Below are positions 46,664 to 54,450 of a DNA stretch of 64,000 bases, one piece after another. The notes under the pieces are model-generated. The model saw only the letters and a list, made by a program, of their open reading frames with translations, was not told where the DNA came from and did not search any database. The DNA is from Gimesia algae (lineage in GTDB: Bacteria; Planctomycetota; Planctomycetia; Planctomycetales; Planctomycetaceae): contig NZ_CP036343.1 of assembly GCF_007746795.1 (NCBI RefSeq), positions 3,213,369 through 3,277,368 on the forward strand. The letters are read 5' to 3'. The position numbers and the translations under genes were made by a program. How positions within the stretch are numbered: the stretch's first letter is position 1; the number at the start of each line of letters is the position of its first letter.

Positions 46664-47149
46664 ATGCATGATCAACCGCTGGCTTATTTCATTACGTTTA
46701 CTGTTTACGGTACCTTCCTGCAGGGAGACTGGCGACTGTGGCGGTCTCGTGGCAAAGGCTCTCAGCCAGCTCAGCCGCCACTGGAACAGTGGCACCGCGA
46801 CCGGCTCAAACATGACATCATTCTGCTCGGCAAACAGCAACGATCCGCAGTGGAAAATGAAACAGCACGCCTGTGCCATTTTCGAGAATGGAAACTCTGG
46901 ACTGCCAACGCCCGCAGCAATCATGTCCACGTTGTTGTTTCCGTTTCAGCACAGGCTGGTGACAAGGTCCGAGATCAAATCAAAGCCAACTGCACACGAG
47001 TCCTGCGACAAGATTGGCCTGTTTTCATTGATCGACCTGTCTGGACCGTCGGCGGCGACTGGCAATGTATCAATTCAGAAAACGAACTGGAACAGGCAGT
47101 AATATACGCGGGCGAAGTTCAGGATCGAAAAGACAGAGATCATCAGTAA
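46664..47149 (+). CDS. REP-associated tyrosine transposase (RAYT, Y1 HUH)
   Basis: 161 residues. The HUH motif is RSNHVHVVVSV near residue 88; the likely nucleophile Tyr is in EQAVIYAGEVQDRK near 146. The N-terminus YFITFTVYGTFLQGDWRLW is the usual Y1/IS200-like beta strand. It is flanked by inverted REPs (interrupted copy at 45104-46625; copy at 47161-47185), as for RAYTs in other bacteria, where they cut REP DNA. ATG at 46664; the frame also allows GTG at 46661. Parts of this gene recur at 47537-47640 and 50076-50255. Likely single-copy, domesticated gene that acts on the REPs. Confidence 0.9.
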   Translation: MHDQPLAYFITFTVYGTFLQGDWRLWRSRGKGSQPAQPPLEQWHRDRLKHDIILLGKQQRSAVENETARLCHFREWKLWTANARSNHVHVVVSVSAQAGDKVRDQIKANCTRVLRQDWPVFIDRPVWTVGGDWQCINSENELEQAVIYAGEVQDRKDRDHQ

Positions 47150-47160
47150 CAATTAGAAAT

Positions 47161-47185
47161 ATTAGCCGCACGGCGTTAGCCGCGG
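47161..47185 (-). repeat. REP, inverted orientation, after the RAYT gene
   Basis: Begins ATTAGCCGCACGGC and is the inverted form of the REPs at 45104 and 47402 with three differing bases. It begins 11 bases after the RAYT stop. Confidence 0.85.
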
Positions 47186-47276
47186 TTAGCGCTGATTGGT
47201 GATAGAGCGGCCCTCACGTATAAAATTACCGAACAGGCAGCAGACTAATCATTCTCAATCGAATAGGGACCACTCT

Positions 47277-47387
47277 ATGAAACGCGACAGGAGTCTGCTC
47301 CGTGAACTGGCTTTTGTTTTAAGAGAGCGATTGCGCGCTGCCTTAACCAGACGACTGATAGCATTTCTATTTTTGACAGTCTTTTAG
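47277..47387 (+). CDS. Small ORF of REP cassette, copy A (36 codons)
   Basis: A 36-residue ORF starting MKRDRSLLREL, with AGGGA 7 bases before the ATG. The N-terminal two thirds are a cationic amphipathic helix (about ten Arg) and the last ten residues are hydrophobic (LIAFLFLTVF). Lies between inverted REPs at 47161-47185 and 47402-47426. Two further copies at 47768 and 50383 differ by only two residues. An in-frame extension to 47196 exists but lacks a ribosome site. Family unknown. It could be a small membrane-active peptide or could be only a conserved part of the non-coding cassette. Confidence 0.45.
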   Translation: MKRDRSLLRELAFVLRERLRAALTRRLIAFLFLTVF

Positions 47388-47401
47388 TCATCATTGTCCA
47401 A

Positions 47402-47426
47402 CCGGGGCTAAGGCCCTGCGGCTAAT
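47402..47426 (+). repeat. REP, direct orientation, after small ORF copy A
   Basis: CCGGGGCTAAGGCC followed by CTGCGGCTAAT. Closes the cassette that begins with the inverted REP at 47161. Confidence 0.88.
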
Positions 47427-47536
47427 GGTCTCTCACTGGCATTGTTCTGAGAACATCATCAGCTGGTCTTTTCGTATCCAGCTACATCGCATTGCCGGCG
47501 GTCGAGGCTGTAGTCCAGGCGTTTTGAAAATTGAAG
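47427..47536. repeat. Diverged copy of the 3' end and downstream flank of the flavoprotein gene
   Basis: Matches 50533-50644, including GCTACATCGCATTGCCGGCG, which in the real gene (50590-51792) is the stop codon and last residues. It has several substitutions and one deletion, so it is older than the copy at 49981. The junction to the RAYT fragment shares CCG(T)CGGCGG-like bases. Confidence 0.75.
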
Positions 47537-47640
47537 CCGTCGGCGGTGACTGGCTATGTATCAATTCAGAAAACGAACTGGAACAGGTCATCCTGTATGC
47601 GTCAGAAGCCCAGGATCGAAAAGCCAGAGACTCCCAATAA
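47537..47640 (+). pseudogene. RAYT 3' fragment, copy B
   Basis: 104 bases equivalent to 47046-47149 of the intact RAYT, encoding GGDWLCINSENELEQVILYA and then SEAQDRKARDSQ with a stop at 47638. Carries the tyrosine region but no HUH motif. It is closer to fragment C (VILYASEAQDRK) than to the full gene (AVIYAGEVQDRK). Confidence 0.85.
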
Positions 47641-47651
47641 CAATTAGAAAA

Positions 47652-47676
47652 ATCAGCCGCACGGCGTTAGCCGCGG
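47652..47676 (-). repeat. REP, inverted orientation, cassette B
   Basis: ATCAGCCGCACGGCGTTAGC and on; second inverted copy, 11 bases after the RAYT-fragment stop as in cassette A. Confidence 0.85.
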
Positions 47677-47767
47677 TTAGCGCTGATTGGTGATAGAGCG
47701 GCCCTCATGTATAAAATTACCGAACAGGCAGCAGACTAATCATTCTCAATCGAATAGGGACCACTCT

Positions 47768-47878
47768 ATGAAACGCGACAGGAGTCTGCTCCGTGAACTG
47801 GCTTTTGTTTTAAGAGAGCGATTGCGCGCTGCCTTAATCAGACGCCTGATAGCATTTCTATTTTTGACAGTCTTTTAG
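47768..47878 (+). CDS. Small ORF of REP cassette, copy B (36 codons)
   Basis: Same length and Shine-Dalgarno (AGGGA, 7-base spacing) as copy A. One residue differs from A (Thr24 to Ile); the upstream 80 bases are nearly identical too. Bounded by REPs at 47652-47676 and 47893-47917. Translation is not proven. Confidence 0.45.
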   Translation: MKRDRSLLRELAFVLRERLRAALIRRLIAFLFLTVF

Positions 47879-47892
47879 TCATCATTGTCCAA

Positions 47893-47917
47893 CCGGGGCT
47901 AAGGCCCTGCGGCTAAT
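47893..47917 (+). repeat. REP, direct orientation, cassette B
   Basis: CCGGGGCTAAGGCC followed by CTGCGGCTAAT, identical to the copy at 47402. After it the sequence resembles the flavoprotein downstream flank for about 60 bases and then departs. Confidence 0.88.
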
Positions 47918-48093
47918 GGTCTCTCACTGACATTGTCCTGATCACATCGTCCGGCTGCCTTGTTTACATCGCATTTCCAGCGAACGGGAGAACCCGACGC
48001 TGTCCGACATGTAGTCCACGTTATCTTTTCGCCATCATATTCTGGACGTTATTCTTACGCCGGTTCGATACTCTCTATGGTTTTCTCACCATG

Positions 48094-48127
48094 AAAAAAC
48101 CGCCTCTCATCGAAAATGAGAGACGGA
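48094..48127 (-). terminator. Rho-independent terminator of the lipoprotein gene
   Basis: On the bottom strand CCGTCTCTCAT pairs with ATGAGAGGCGG (one G-T), loop TTTCG, followed by six T. Just downstream of the stop at 48134. Confidence 0.9.
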
Positions 48128-48133
48128 CTTTGC

Positions 48134-48565
48134 TTATTTCTTTTTTCCCTTAAGATCAAAATCGATCTCGTTCTCCCCCTCTTTGACGGTAGCCGTTAAG
48201 GTACTTGCAGTTCCATACGAATCAGGAACAAGACTTTCCTGAGGCAATTCGGGATCATCTCCATAGTGAAACACACGGACGATATAATCGCCGATAGCTG
48301 CACCGGAAGTGTCGCCATACATGAGTGTGAATTTACCCTCTCCGTCTGTGCCTCCTGAAGCAGAAACGGCTTGAAATTTAGGTTCAAAAATTACCGATGC
48401 TCCTGATACTGGCTTACCGTCGATGGTGACAGTGCCACTGACTTGAGCTAACGGAGGAATTTCTCTACCAGACCCACAACCAACAACAAAGAAAATCATT
48501 ATTAATACGACCCAGGCATCGCGAAGGATCGTCTTACTAAAAAGCAAATTATAAAGTGAGCTCAT
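48134..48565 (-). CDS. Lipoprotein with carboxypeptidase-regulatory-like fold
   Basis: 143 residues from the ATG at 48565 (an in-frame start at 48592 is possible). Signal ends in a lipobox, IFFVVGCGSG. The mature part is a transthyretin/Ig-like domain (VSGTVTIDGKPVSGASVIFEP...GTDGEGKFTLMYGDTSGAAIGDYIVRV) common in planctomycete surface proteins. It sits downstream of a DUF1559 gene on the same strand, a frequent pairing in this phylum. Probably surface exposed; function unknown. Confidence 0.85.
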   Translation of the reverse strand: MSSLYNLLFSKTILRDAWVVLIMIFFVVGCGSGREIPPLAQVSGTVTIDGKPVSGASVIFEPKFQAVSASGGTDGEGKFTLMYGDTSGAAIGDYIVRVFHYGDDPELPQESLVPDSYGTASTLTATVKEGENEIDFDLKGKKK

Positions 48566-48725
48566 TATTGGGTCCCTTAAACTCGTTCTCAATGATAAAA
48601 GAATGGTTCAGAGAACGAGTCTTCCAGTGAAGAAAAATTAATAATCTGTCAGGTCGATTTTAAGCCGCTATAAAATCATTAAAAATAAGTTTAAGAACTC
48701 TCAAGTGGAATGATGATTTCCACCA

Positions 48726-49679
48726 TTAAAATTCTGAAACGATTTCTCCTCCGTCAATACTGACTAAGGCCCTGACAGTTGCTAAATCAATATTTTCACT
48801 GATGAAGCGAACAGCACCATCCCCCATCAGGATATGCATACCGCCAACATGCGCGCTGCCAGCACGGAAAGCATAAACGTAATCGTAGTGGGTAGTCCCA
48901 CTCACATGATTTACATTGATCCCATATGCACCAGGTGCAATTCCTTGAGTGTAAGACCATTGGTTCCATAAGGGGCCATAGCTGGTACTGGTCTTGCGCA
49001 GAGGAGTTTCACACATGAACATCGTGTTACTGGTACCGTCTTTGATATGACTGATAATCGCAGCGCCATTGGTACCAAAAGCACCTTTAGCTGCTGTATT
49101 GCTCGAAGTATAATTCACCCTGAAGTTGTTGTCATAAGTGTGCACGGCAAACGCGTAGCTCGTTCGTTTCCCGTTGATTCTGGCATAAGCTCCTGATGCA
49201 ACATTGGGAACAGGATTGGGCACGTCACTGGGACAGACAAATACCGGCAATTCGACATCCGTGTTTGTCGGGTTGGTATTTCCAGTCATGTCCGGATTAC
49301 TGCCGGAGTAACTTGAAGGTCCCATGGGAATGCTGAAATTCAACTTGTTATAGATATTCGCCTGATCCAAAAACGGAAGAAGCAACAGGTGCCCGGTGAT
49401 ATTACGGATCGACGATGCCGCCGTGGACCCGTGTATCGCTGCCGTGTCTGTCACTCCCGGCATAACGACTTTTGGTGGCAGAACACCATGAGTATCATGG
49501 TAGTTATGAATTGCCAGGCCGATTTGTTTCAAGTTATTTTTGCAGGTACTCCTGCGAGCTGCTTCACGCGCCTGCTGCACAGCCGGTAACAACAGGGCAA
49601 TTAAAATGGCAATGATGGCAATGACCACCAGCAATTCGATCAGAGTAAATCCCCGTTTACGCTTCAGAGAATGAGACAT
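48726..49679 (-). CDS. DUF1559 protein with prepilin-type N-terminus
   Basis: 317 residues. [10 protein letters not shown] precedes the processing site and [20 protein letters not shown], then [21 protein letters not shown], as in the paralogue at 23.0 kb. The C-terminus has [22 protein letters not shown]. The middle holds Asn/Thr-rich parts. It is expressed divergently from cassette C and upstream of the lipoprotein gene. The block 48.0-49.98 kb lies between two copies of the duplicated REP cassette, so it appears to have been brought in or trapped during the duplications. Confidence 0.92.
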   Translation of the reverse strand: MSHSLKRKRGFTLIELLVVIAIIAILIALLLPAVQQAREAARRSTCKNNLKQIGLAIHNYHDTHGVLPPKVVMPGVTDTAAIHGSTAASSIRNITGHLLLLPFLDQANIYNKLNFSIPMGPSSYSGSNPDMTGNTNPTNTDVELPVFVCPSDVPNPVPNVASGAYARINGKRTSYAFAVHTYDNNFRVNYTSSNTAAKGAFGTNGAAIISHIKDGTSNTMFMCETPLRKTSTSYGPLWNQWSYTQGIAPGAYGINVNHVSGTTHYDYVYAFRAGSAHVGGMHILMGDGAVRFISENIDLATVRALVSIDGGEIVSEF

Positions 49680-49980
49680 GAAAAACTCCTTAAAAAATAA
49701 AATAAATTTTTGATGAACTACAAGAGTTCTATAATTTCTGCCTTAAAATCCTCCACGGATGCATGAATTGAGCGCTGGAGGCAGAACAGATAAATCTAGA
49801 TTAAAGGAGATATGTAAAACTTATTAAAATACTGCAAAATCGGTGCCACATTACCAGCGATACCAATTGTCATGCCATTCCAGAGATTTTGGCGCGCGTT
49901 CTCGCTCCTGGGAATTGATCGCTGCTTTCGGCAACAAAACGCAGGGGCTCCACGCCTCAACGTGAAATCAGAACAGGAGG
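49680..49980. other. Intergenic region upstream of the DUF1559 gene
   Basis: About 300 bases with no supported gene. ORFs crossing it on the minus strand (to 50248) are read-throughs of the duplicated RAYT and flavoprotein fragments. AT-rich part at 49680-49800 probably holds the DUF1559 promoter. Confidence 0.4.
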
Positions 49981-50058
49981 CTACGTCGCGTTGCCGGCGA
50001 TCCAGGCTGTGGTCCAGGCGTTTTGGAAGTTGAAGCCGCCGGTGATGCCGTCGATGTC
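49981..50058. repeat. Near-identical copy of the 3' end of the flavoprotein gene
   Basis: Matches 50590-50667 with about two substitutions, starting CTACGTCGCGTTGCC. It is followed by about 17 unassigned bases, then RAYT fragment C. It is a recent copy of the adjacent gene's end. Confidence 0.85.
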
Positions 50059-50075
50059 TCAATGGTGCCAGGATT

Positions 50076-50255
50076 CGAGACCAAATCAAAGCCAACTGCA
50101 CACGAGTCCTGCGGCACGGTTGGCCTGTTTTCATTGATCGACCCGTCTGGACCGTCGGCGGCGACTGGCAATGTATCAATTCCGAAAATGAACTGGAACA
50201 GGTCATCCTGTATGCGTCAGAAGCCCAGGATCGAAAAACCAGAGACATCCAATAA
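50076..50255 (+). pseudogene. RAYT 3' fragment, copy C
   Basis: 180 bases equivalent to 46970-47149. In frame it would read RDQIKANCTRVLR...GGDWQCINSENELEQVILYA and then SEAQDRKTRDIQ with a stop at 50253. No HUH motif. Joined on its left to a copy of the flavoprotein 3' end. Confidence 0.85.
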
Positions 50256-50266
50256 CAATTAGAAAA

Positions 50267-50291
50267 ATCAGCCGCACGGCGTTAGCCACGG
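50267..50291 (-). repeat. REP, inverted orientation, cassette C
   Basis: ATCAGCCGCACGGCGTTAGC and on; one G-to-A change relative to cassette B. Confidence 0.85.
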
Positions 50292-50382
50292 TTAGCGTCG
50301 ATTGGTAACAGGGCGGCCCTCACGTATAAAATTACCGAACAGGCAGCAGACTAATCATTCTCAATCGAATAGGGACCACTCT

Positions 50383-50493
50383 ATGAAACGCGACAGGAGT
50401 CTGCTCCGTGAACTGGCTTTTGTTTTAAGAGAGCGATTGCGCGCTGCCTTAATCAGACGACTGATAGCATTTCTAATTTTGACAGTCTTTTAG
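50383..50493 (+). CDS. Small ORF of REP cassette, copy C (36 codons)
   Basis: Same start, length and AGGGA site as copies A and B. Residues 24 (Ile, as in B) and 32 (Ile instead of Phe) differ from A. Bounded by REPs at 50267-50291 and 50508-50532. Conservation of the frame over three copies is compatible with coding but the copies are too similar to test selection by eye. Confidence 0.45.
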   Translation: MKRDRSLLRELAFVLRERLRAALIRRLIAFLILTVF

Positions 50494-50507
50494 TCATCAT
50501 TGACCAA

Positions 50508-50532
50508 CCGGGGCTAACGCCCTGCGGCTAAT
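50508..50532 (+). repeat. REP, direct orientation, cassette C
   Basis: CCGGGGCTAACGCC followed by CTGCGGCTAAT; one base differs from the copies at 47402 and 47893. It lies 57 bases downstream of the stop of the flavoprotein gene (minus strand). Confidence 0.88.
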
Positions 50533-50589
50533 GGTCTCTCACTGACATTGCCCTGATCACATTGTCTGACTGGTCTTTTTCGCATCCAG

Positions 50590-51792
50590 CTACATCGCAT
50601 TGCCGGCGATCCAGGCTGTGGTCCAGGCGTTTTGGAAGTTGAAGCCGCCGGTGATGCCGTCGATGTCCAGGATTTCTCCTGCGAAATAAAGGCCCGGGCA
50701 GATGCGACTTTCCAGTGTGCGGAAATCGACTTCTTTCAGGTTCACGCCGCCACAGGTCACGAACTCTTCTTTGAAGACGCCTTTGCCGGCCACCTGGAAT
50801 TCGCCGGCTGATAATTCTGTCACGAGCGCCTGCGTTGCCTTTTTGGAAAGTTCAGCCCAGCGAACAGGTTGCGGGCCGACGGCGTGATCGACGAGCGATT
50901 TCCATAACCGTTTTGGTAACGGCCACGGGCACGCCACATCGACTGTCTTTTTGGGATGAACTGCTTTGAAGGAATTCAGTTGTGCCCGAATCTTCTCGGC
51001 ACGGGAACCCGCCAGCCAGTTGATGCGCAGCGTGGCGTTGTAATTCGCATCGTGCAATTCCCGGGCCGCCCACGCAGACAGTTTCAAAACGGCAGGACCA
51101 CTTAAGCCCCAATGCGTCACCAGAATCGGCCCCGACTGGCGGAACGTCTTCGCATCGGTGACGAGCTGACAATCCACATGTTCCACCGCCACCCCTGGCA
51201 GGTTTTCGATCCGTGGATCCTGAACTTTGAATGTGAACAACGAGGGCACAGGGGGAACAATCTGATGCCCGAGGCTGCTCGTCAATTCGAAACCGGCGCG
51301 GCTGCCGCCGGTCGCCAGGAGAATCCGGTCCGCCTGCATTGTTTCGCCTGATTGCAGAGTGACCAGGAAGAGTGAGTCTGTTTTCTGAATCGACGACACG
51401 TTGGCGCGCAGACGAATCACCGCTCCCGCGTCTTCCGCTGCGCTTTGCAGACAATCGACAATGGTCGCGGAATCATCGGTTGTGGGAAACATCCGGCCAT
51501 CCGACTCGGTTTTGGTCTGCACGCCGCGCGATTCAAACCAGCTGATGGTATCAGTAGGCTGAAACCGGCTGAAGGGACCACGCAGCGCTTTCCCGCCTCG
51601 CGGGTAGCTGTTGACCAGCTCGCGGGGCTCAAAGCAACTGTGAGTCAGGTTGCAGCGACCGCCGCCGGAAACGCGGACTTTCGCCAATACGGACGCAGCC
51701 GCTTCGAGGATCGTCACCTCGTGACCGTTTTCGGCAGCCGCAATTGCCCCGAAAAATCCCGCTGCGCCGCCGCCAATCACAATCACTTTCAA
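50590..51792 (-). CDS. HI0933-family flavoprotein (NAD(P)/FAD oxidoreductase)
   Basis: 400 residues from the TTG at 51792, where GAGGCGAAG lies upstream and KVIVIGGGAAGFFGAIAAAE (FAD-binding GxGxxG) begins at once. The longer frame to 51891 reads through the palindrome and is unlikely. Further motifs: KVRVSGGGRCNLTHS, ILLATGGSR, GLSGPAVLKLS and CPGLYFAGEILDIDGITGGFNFQNAWTT, all typical of the YhiN/HI0933 family. FAD-dependent; natural substrate not established. The last 78 bases are duplicated at 49981-50058 and, diverged, near 47.5 kb. Confidence 0.9.
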   Translation of the reverse strand: MKVIVIGGGAAGFFGAIAAAENGHEVTILEAAASVLAKVRVSGGGRCNLTHSCFEPRELVNSYPRGGKALRGPFSRFQPTDTISWFESRGVQTKTESDGRMFPTTDDSATIVDCLQSAAEDAGAVIRLRANVSSIQKTDSLFLVTLQSGETMQADRILLATGGSRAGFELTSSLGHQIVPPVPSLFTFKVQDPRIENLPGVAVEHVDCQLVTDAKTFRQSGPILVTHWGLSGPAVLKLSAWAARELHDANYNATLRINWLAGSRAEKIRAQLNSFKAVHPKKTVDVACPWPLPKRLWKSLVDHAVGPQPVRWAELSKKATQALVTELSAGEFQVAGKGVFKEEFVTCGGVNLKEVDFRTLESRICPGLYFAGEILDIDGITGGFNFQNAWTTAWIAGNAM

Positions 51793-51845
51793 TTTTCTTC
51801 GCCTCGGATGAAATGCCAAAATACGCGACCGACGTCGTGTGGTCC

Positions 51846-51903
51846 AGGAGATAAAAGGTGTCAGGAACCTTAACATTAAGGTTCCTGACACCTTTTATCT
51901 CCT
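51846..51903. repeat. 58-bp palindrome, GGTGTCAGGAACC family
   Basis: Arms of 28 bases, AGGAGATAAAAGGTGTCAGG then AACCTTAA, perfectly inverted around a 2-base centre. Same family as the palindrome at 26234-26279. Directly abuts repeat copy 2 of the 78-bp family. Lies just upstream of the flavoprotein start and could act as a terminator for the esterase gene upstream. Confidence 0.9.
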
Positions 51904-51931
51904 CGCTACAGTAAAACTGGACACAGTCTAG
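51904..51931. repeat. 78-bp dispersed repeat, truncated copy 2 (28 bp)
   Basis: CGCTACAGTAAAACTGGACA followed by CAGTCTAG, identical to the inner end of copies at 11815-11891 and 54451-54528. The remainder is replaced by the palindrome at 51846-51903. Confidence 0.85.
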
Positions 51932-51970
51932 CATTTCAACCGATTGATTTCACCCATGCGGCTTCTCTCT

Positions 51971-53713
51971 TTAATCCCTCTGATCTGAAATGGGGAACTG
52001 CTTAAACAGAACGCACCAGTTCCAGAGCGGATACGGTTCCCCTGCACGCGTGCCATAACCCGGGTCGGCAAATTGATAAATGGCTGTTTCGGGATCAGAA
52101 TCTCGCAGATTTCCAAACGAGAAACCTCGGTATGCTGTGAGTATCTGCCCGGTCTCGAAATTTTTATTCTTGCGACGCTCCCGATTCTCAAAGCGGAGTA
52201 TCGTTTTTCCCTCACTTTCAGCCACGTGTCGAATGGGTGCCTGTGCGTAAGCATCGCCGGCCAGCATGTTGGACACGAAGAAGGCACCTTCAGCCAGTAG
52301 CGGTTTGAGTTGAGGATCGAATTGTTGATTGAGGATCAGTTCGGTTGTGGACTGACCTTCGATGACAGGTCCCGTTCTGATCTGAGAAATTTTTCCAACT
52401 TGCCCCGCGTAAGGCAGTCCATAGCTGAGCGTAAAATGTGTACCTGTTGTGAGCGGAGAGACCAGTTGTATTCGCAGGCGGGAAGGCGATTCGAATTCAA
52501 TGGCCTTGATCGCTGAGACAGCACGGGCACTGTTGCGAACCTGGAATCCATAGAGGGAGTGGTATCCTTCGCCTCTGACTAACTGTTCTCGCGGGAGAAA
52601 TGTTTCATCTAATACCAGCGGTGGTCGTGGCACATGAAACTCGACCAGCACACTGGCACGATCCGGCGCAACCCAGGCTTTCAAGGGACGTAATGGCTGC
52701 CATGTTTCTCCCAGCTTGAGAACACGATGGATTACCTTGGCCACCTGTTCGCCAAACCAGCGTTCGCCATCGGCTGACATATGGATCGGGTCACCATATC
52801 GGCCGGCATAGCGACTGTTCATAGCACTCGCCACCATGTAATGCGGGCCGACCAGCGTAATGTGCGGGTCCTTATCCGCAGCCAGCAGTTGAGCCTCACC
52901 GGCGGTGCTCAATGTCTGATAGGTAAACAGCGGAATTTCATCGATTTGCCCGGTAATTAACTGCAAGTCATGCGACCATTGCTTGCGGTAGTCAACGAGC
53001 CGATCCCGATACCAGTGCAGTCCTGCGGGACGAGGAATTTCCTTGTCCCAGCGACTGGGATTAATCCCGCCTGTCGGCCCGGCATTGCCTTCCCCCTGCA
53101 TCCAGATTAATGCCGCGATTCCAAACGTTTCACCCCTGGCTGCCGCTTGTGCTTGGGCGCGACGGGCATCATCCAGACTCGTTTGATAATAGCCGCCCCC
53201 ATGCTGCCTGGGTTGCGGCGTACGAGGATCAGTCGATTGATCTACACTGGAAAGTTCATCAATCATCCGTCCCCCCTGACCTGCATAAGTCACTAAAAAA
53301 TGAGGCGTCTTTTTCTGCCTCCCTTTCAGGTCCTGCTGAGAAGCGGTGAGACTGGACTTCAAATGGTCGGCCAGACCGTTGGCGATGGTCTCCCCCAGTC
53401 CGCCGTTGACTGTAGCTTTGAGTGGCACCAGGGAGAACTGTTCGGCAGGTCGCTCGTGTGGCTTGTCACAATATTTCCGATACGACCAGGTGCGGACGCC
53501 ACGCTGGAACATATAGTTTCCCCAGTCACCATCGGAGTGCGTGACAACAGGCAGCGACTCGGCACCTTCACATAACGATTGCCCCATTAACCAGAGGCCC
53601 ACAATGTCGCGCTGAAGGAGCGGCTGCTCCGAAGCGGGCTGCGGTCCCTCTGCGGAAAAAGAGTCGGTAACCGATAAAACCACAACGGTGACGAAAAGTA
53701 AAAGTGACTTCAT
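51971..53713 (-). CDS. Secreted sialate O-acetylesterase-like carbohydrate esterase
   Basis: 580 residues from the ATG at 53713, the start that gives a proper signal peptide (MKSLLLFVTVVVLSVTDSFSAE); the frame continues to 53761 without one. The SGNH-type esterase part has LWLMGQSLCEGAES (Gln-Ser block), VTYAGQGGRMIDEL, ALIWMQGEGNAGPTGG (Gly-Glu-Gly block) and GDPIHMSADGERWFGEQ (Asp-x-x-His). These fit the sialate O-acetylesterase (DUF303-type) family. The C-terminal 220 residues look like beta-sandwich sequence. Probably deacetylates polysaccharides outside the cell. Confidence 0.83.
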   Translation of the reverse strand: MKSLLLFVTVVVLSVTDSFSAEGPQPASEQPLLQRDIVGLWLMGQSLCEGAESLPVVTHSDGDWGNYMFQRGVRTWSYRKYCDKPHERPAEQFSLVPLKATVNGGLGETIANGLADHLKSSLTASQQDLKGRQKKTPHFLVTYAGQGGRMIDELSSVDQSTDPRTPQPRQHGGGYYQTSLDDARRAQAQAAARGETFGIAALIWMQGEGNAGPTGGINPSRWDKEIPRPAGLHWYRDRLVDYRKQWSHDLQLITGQIDEIPLFTYQTLSTAGEAQLLAADKDPHITLVGPHYMVASAMNSRYAGRYGDPIHMSADGERWFGEQVAKVIHRVLKLGETWQPLRPLKAWVAPDRASVLVEFHVPRPPLVLDETFLPREQLVRGEGYHSLYGFQVRNSARAVSAIKAIEFESPSRLRIQLVSPLTTGTHFTLSYGLPYAGQVGKISQIRTGPVIEGQSTTELILNQQFDPQLKPLLAEGAFFVSNMLAGDAYAQAPIRHVAESEGKTILRFENRERRKNKNFETGQILTAYRGFSFGNLRDSDPETAIYQFADPGYGTRAGEPYPLWNWCVLFKQFPISDQRD

Positions 53714-53848
53714 TCTGATGAGAATCCTGCTGCTGACGTGTGATGTGAAAAACAAATACACCGCAGCTATAGCCTATCAGAATAAAAGCAATCGCGACAG
53801 CAGAGAGGCACAGGAATGCTTCACATCCCCTTTTATCCTCCCCGGAAG

Positions 53849-54259
53849 TTATCCGTTAGACAAATGCTGTTCCAACTCCTGCTTTGATAAGTTGACGAGA
53901 GTCTTCGGCAGTTCGCAGGTAATACGATCTGTGACTGCCTTGTTGAAGACTTCTCGCATCTGTCCCATGGTTTGCGGATCTGCAATGACAACGAGATCGC
54001 TGAACTTCCCGGCGTAGGCCATTGAATTCAATGCTTCGGCGGCGTGTTTCGCGAACGTCGCTTCCTGCGTCTGATCGTATGTCTGTTCCGGCGGACGCGA
54101 ACCTGAAGGCCCCTCGTGCTTTTCATAATCCGGTTCAAGAACATCAACGGCTGTCAAAGCTAAACGATCATCTGCAGCAGATGCCGAAAACAATCGACCG
54201 CCTGTGCCATCAGCCACCAGGATATAGGCTCCATCGGGTATTGATACTTTATCCGTCAT
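53849..54259 (-). CDS. Host-attachment-like protein (baeRF-type)
   Basis: 136 residues. The pattern IPDGAYILVADGTGGRLFSAS...HEGPSGSRPPEQ...FAKHAAEALNSMAYAGKFSDLVVIADPQTMGQMREVF is that of the family named for a protein required for attachment to host cells, structurally related to release-factor-like domains. In free-living bacteria the actual role is unclear. It sits with CsbD, DUF892 and DUF3309 genes, all common in stress islands. Start ATG at 54259. Confidence 0.82.
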   Translation of the reverse strand: MTDKVSIPDGAYILVADGTGGRLFSASAADDRLALTAVDVLEPDYEKHEGPSGSRPPEQTYDQTQEATFAKHAAEALNSMAYAGKFSDLVVIADPQTMGQMREVFNKAVTDRITCELPKTLVNLSKQELEQHLSNG

Positions 54260-54450
54260 CGTATGCCCTTTCTATTCAATGTTGGGACTGCTGCGAATCA
54301 GGTAGTTGAACGCAGCGCTGGTTATTCGCAATGAAATTCTGCCTAGTGGAGTGTCATTTTTAAAATTTGGGTTGATAGATATCACGAGAGTGCGACAACG
54401 GAGCACGTAAACAACACCTCCCAACCCTCAATTTGTAGCTTGACAAAGCA

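Noticed and set aside
47196-47276. 63-residue version of the cassette ORF starting at 47196
   Set aside because: No Shine-Dalgarno at that start, while AGGGA stands well placed before the ATG at 47277.
47161-50532. REP cassettes as CRISPR or tRNA-like repeats
   Set aside because: Repeats alternate in orientation and enclose nearly identical, not variable, sequence.
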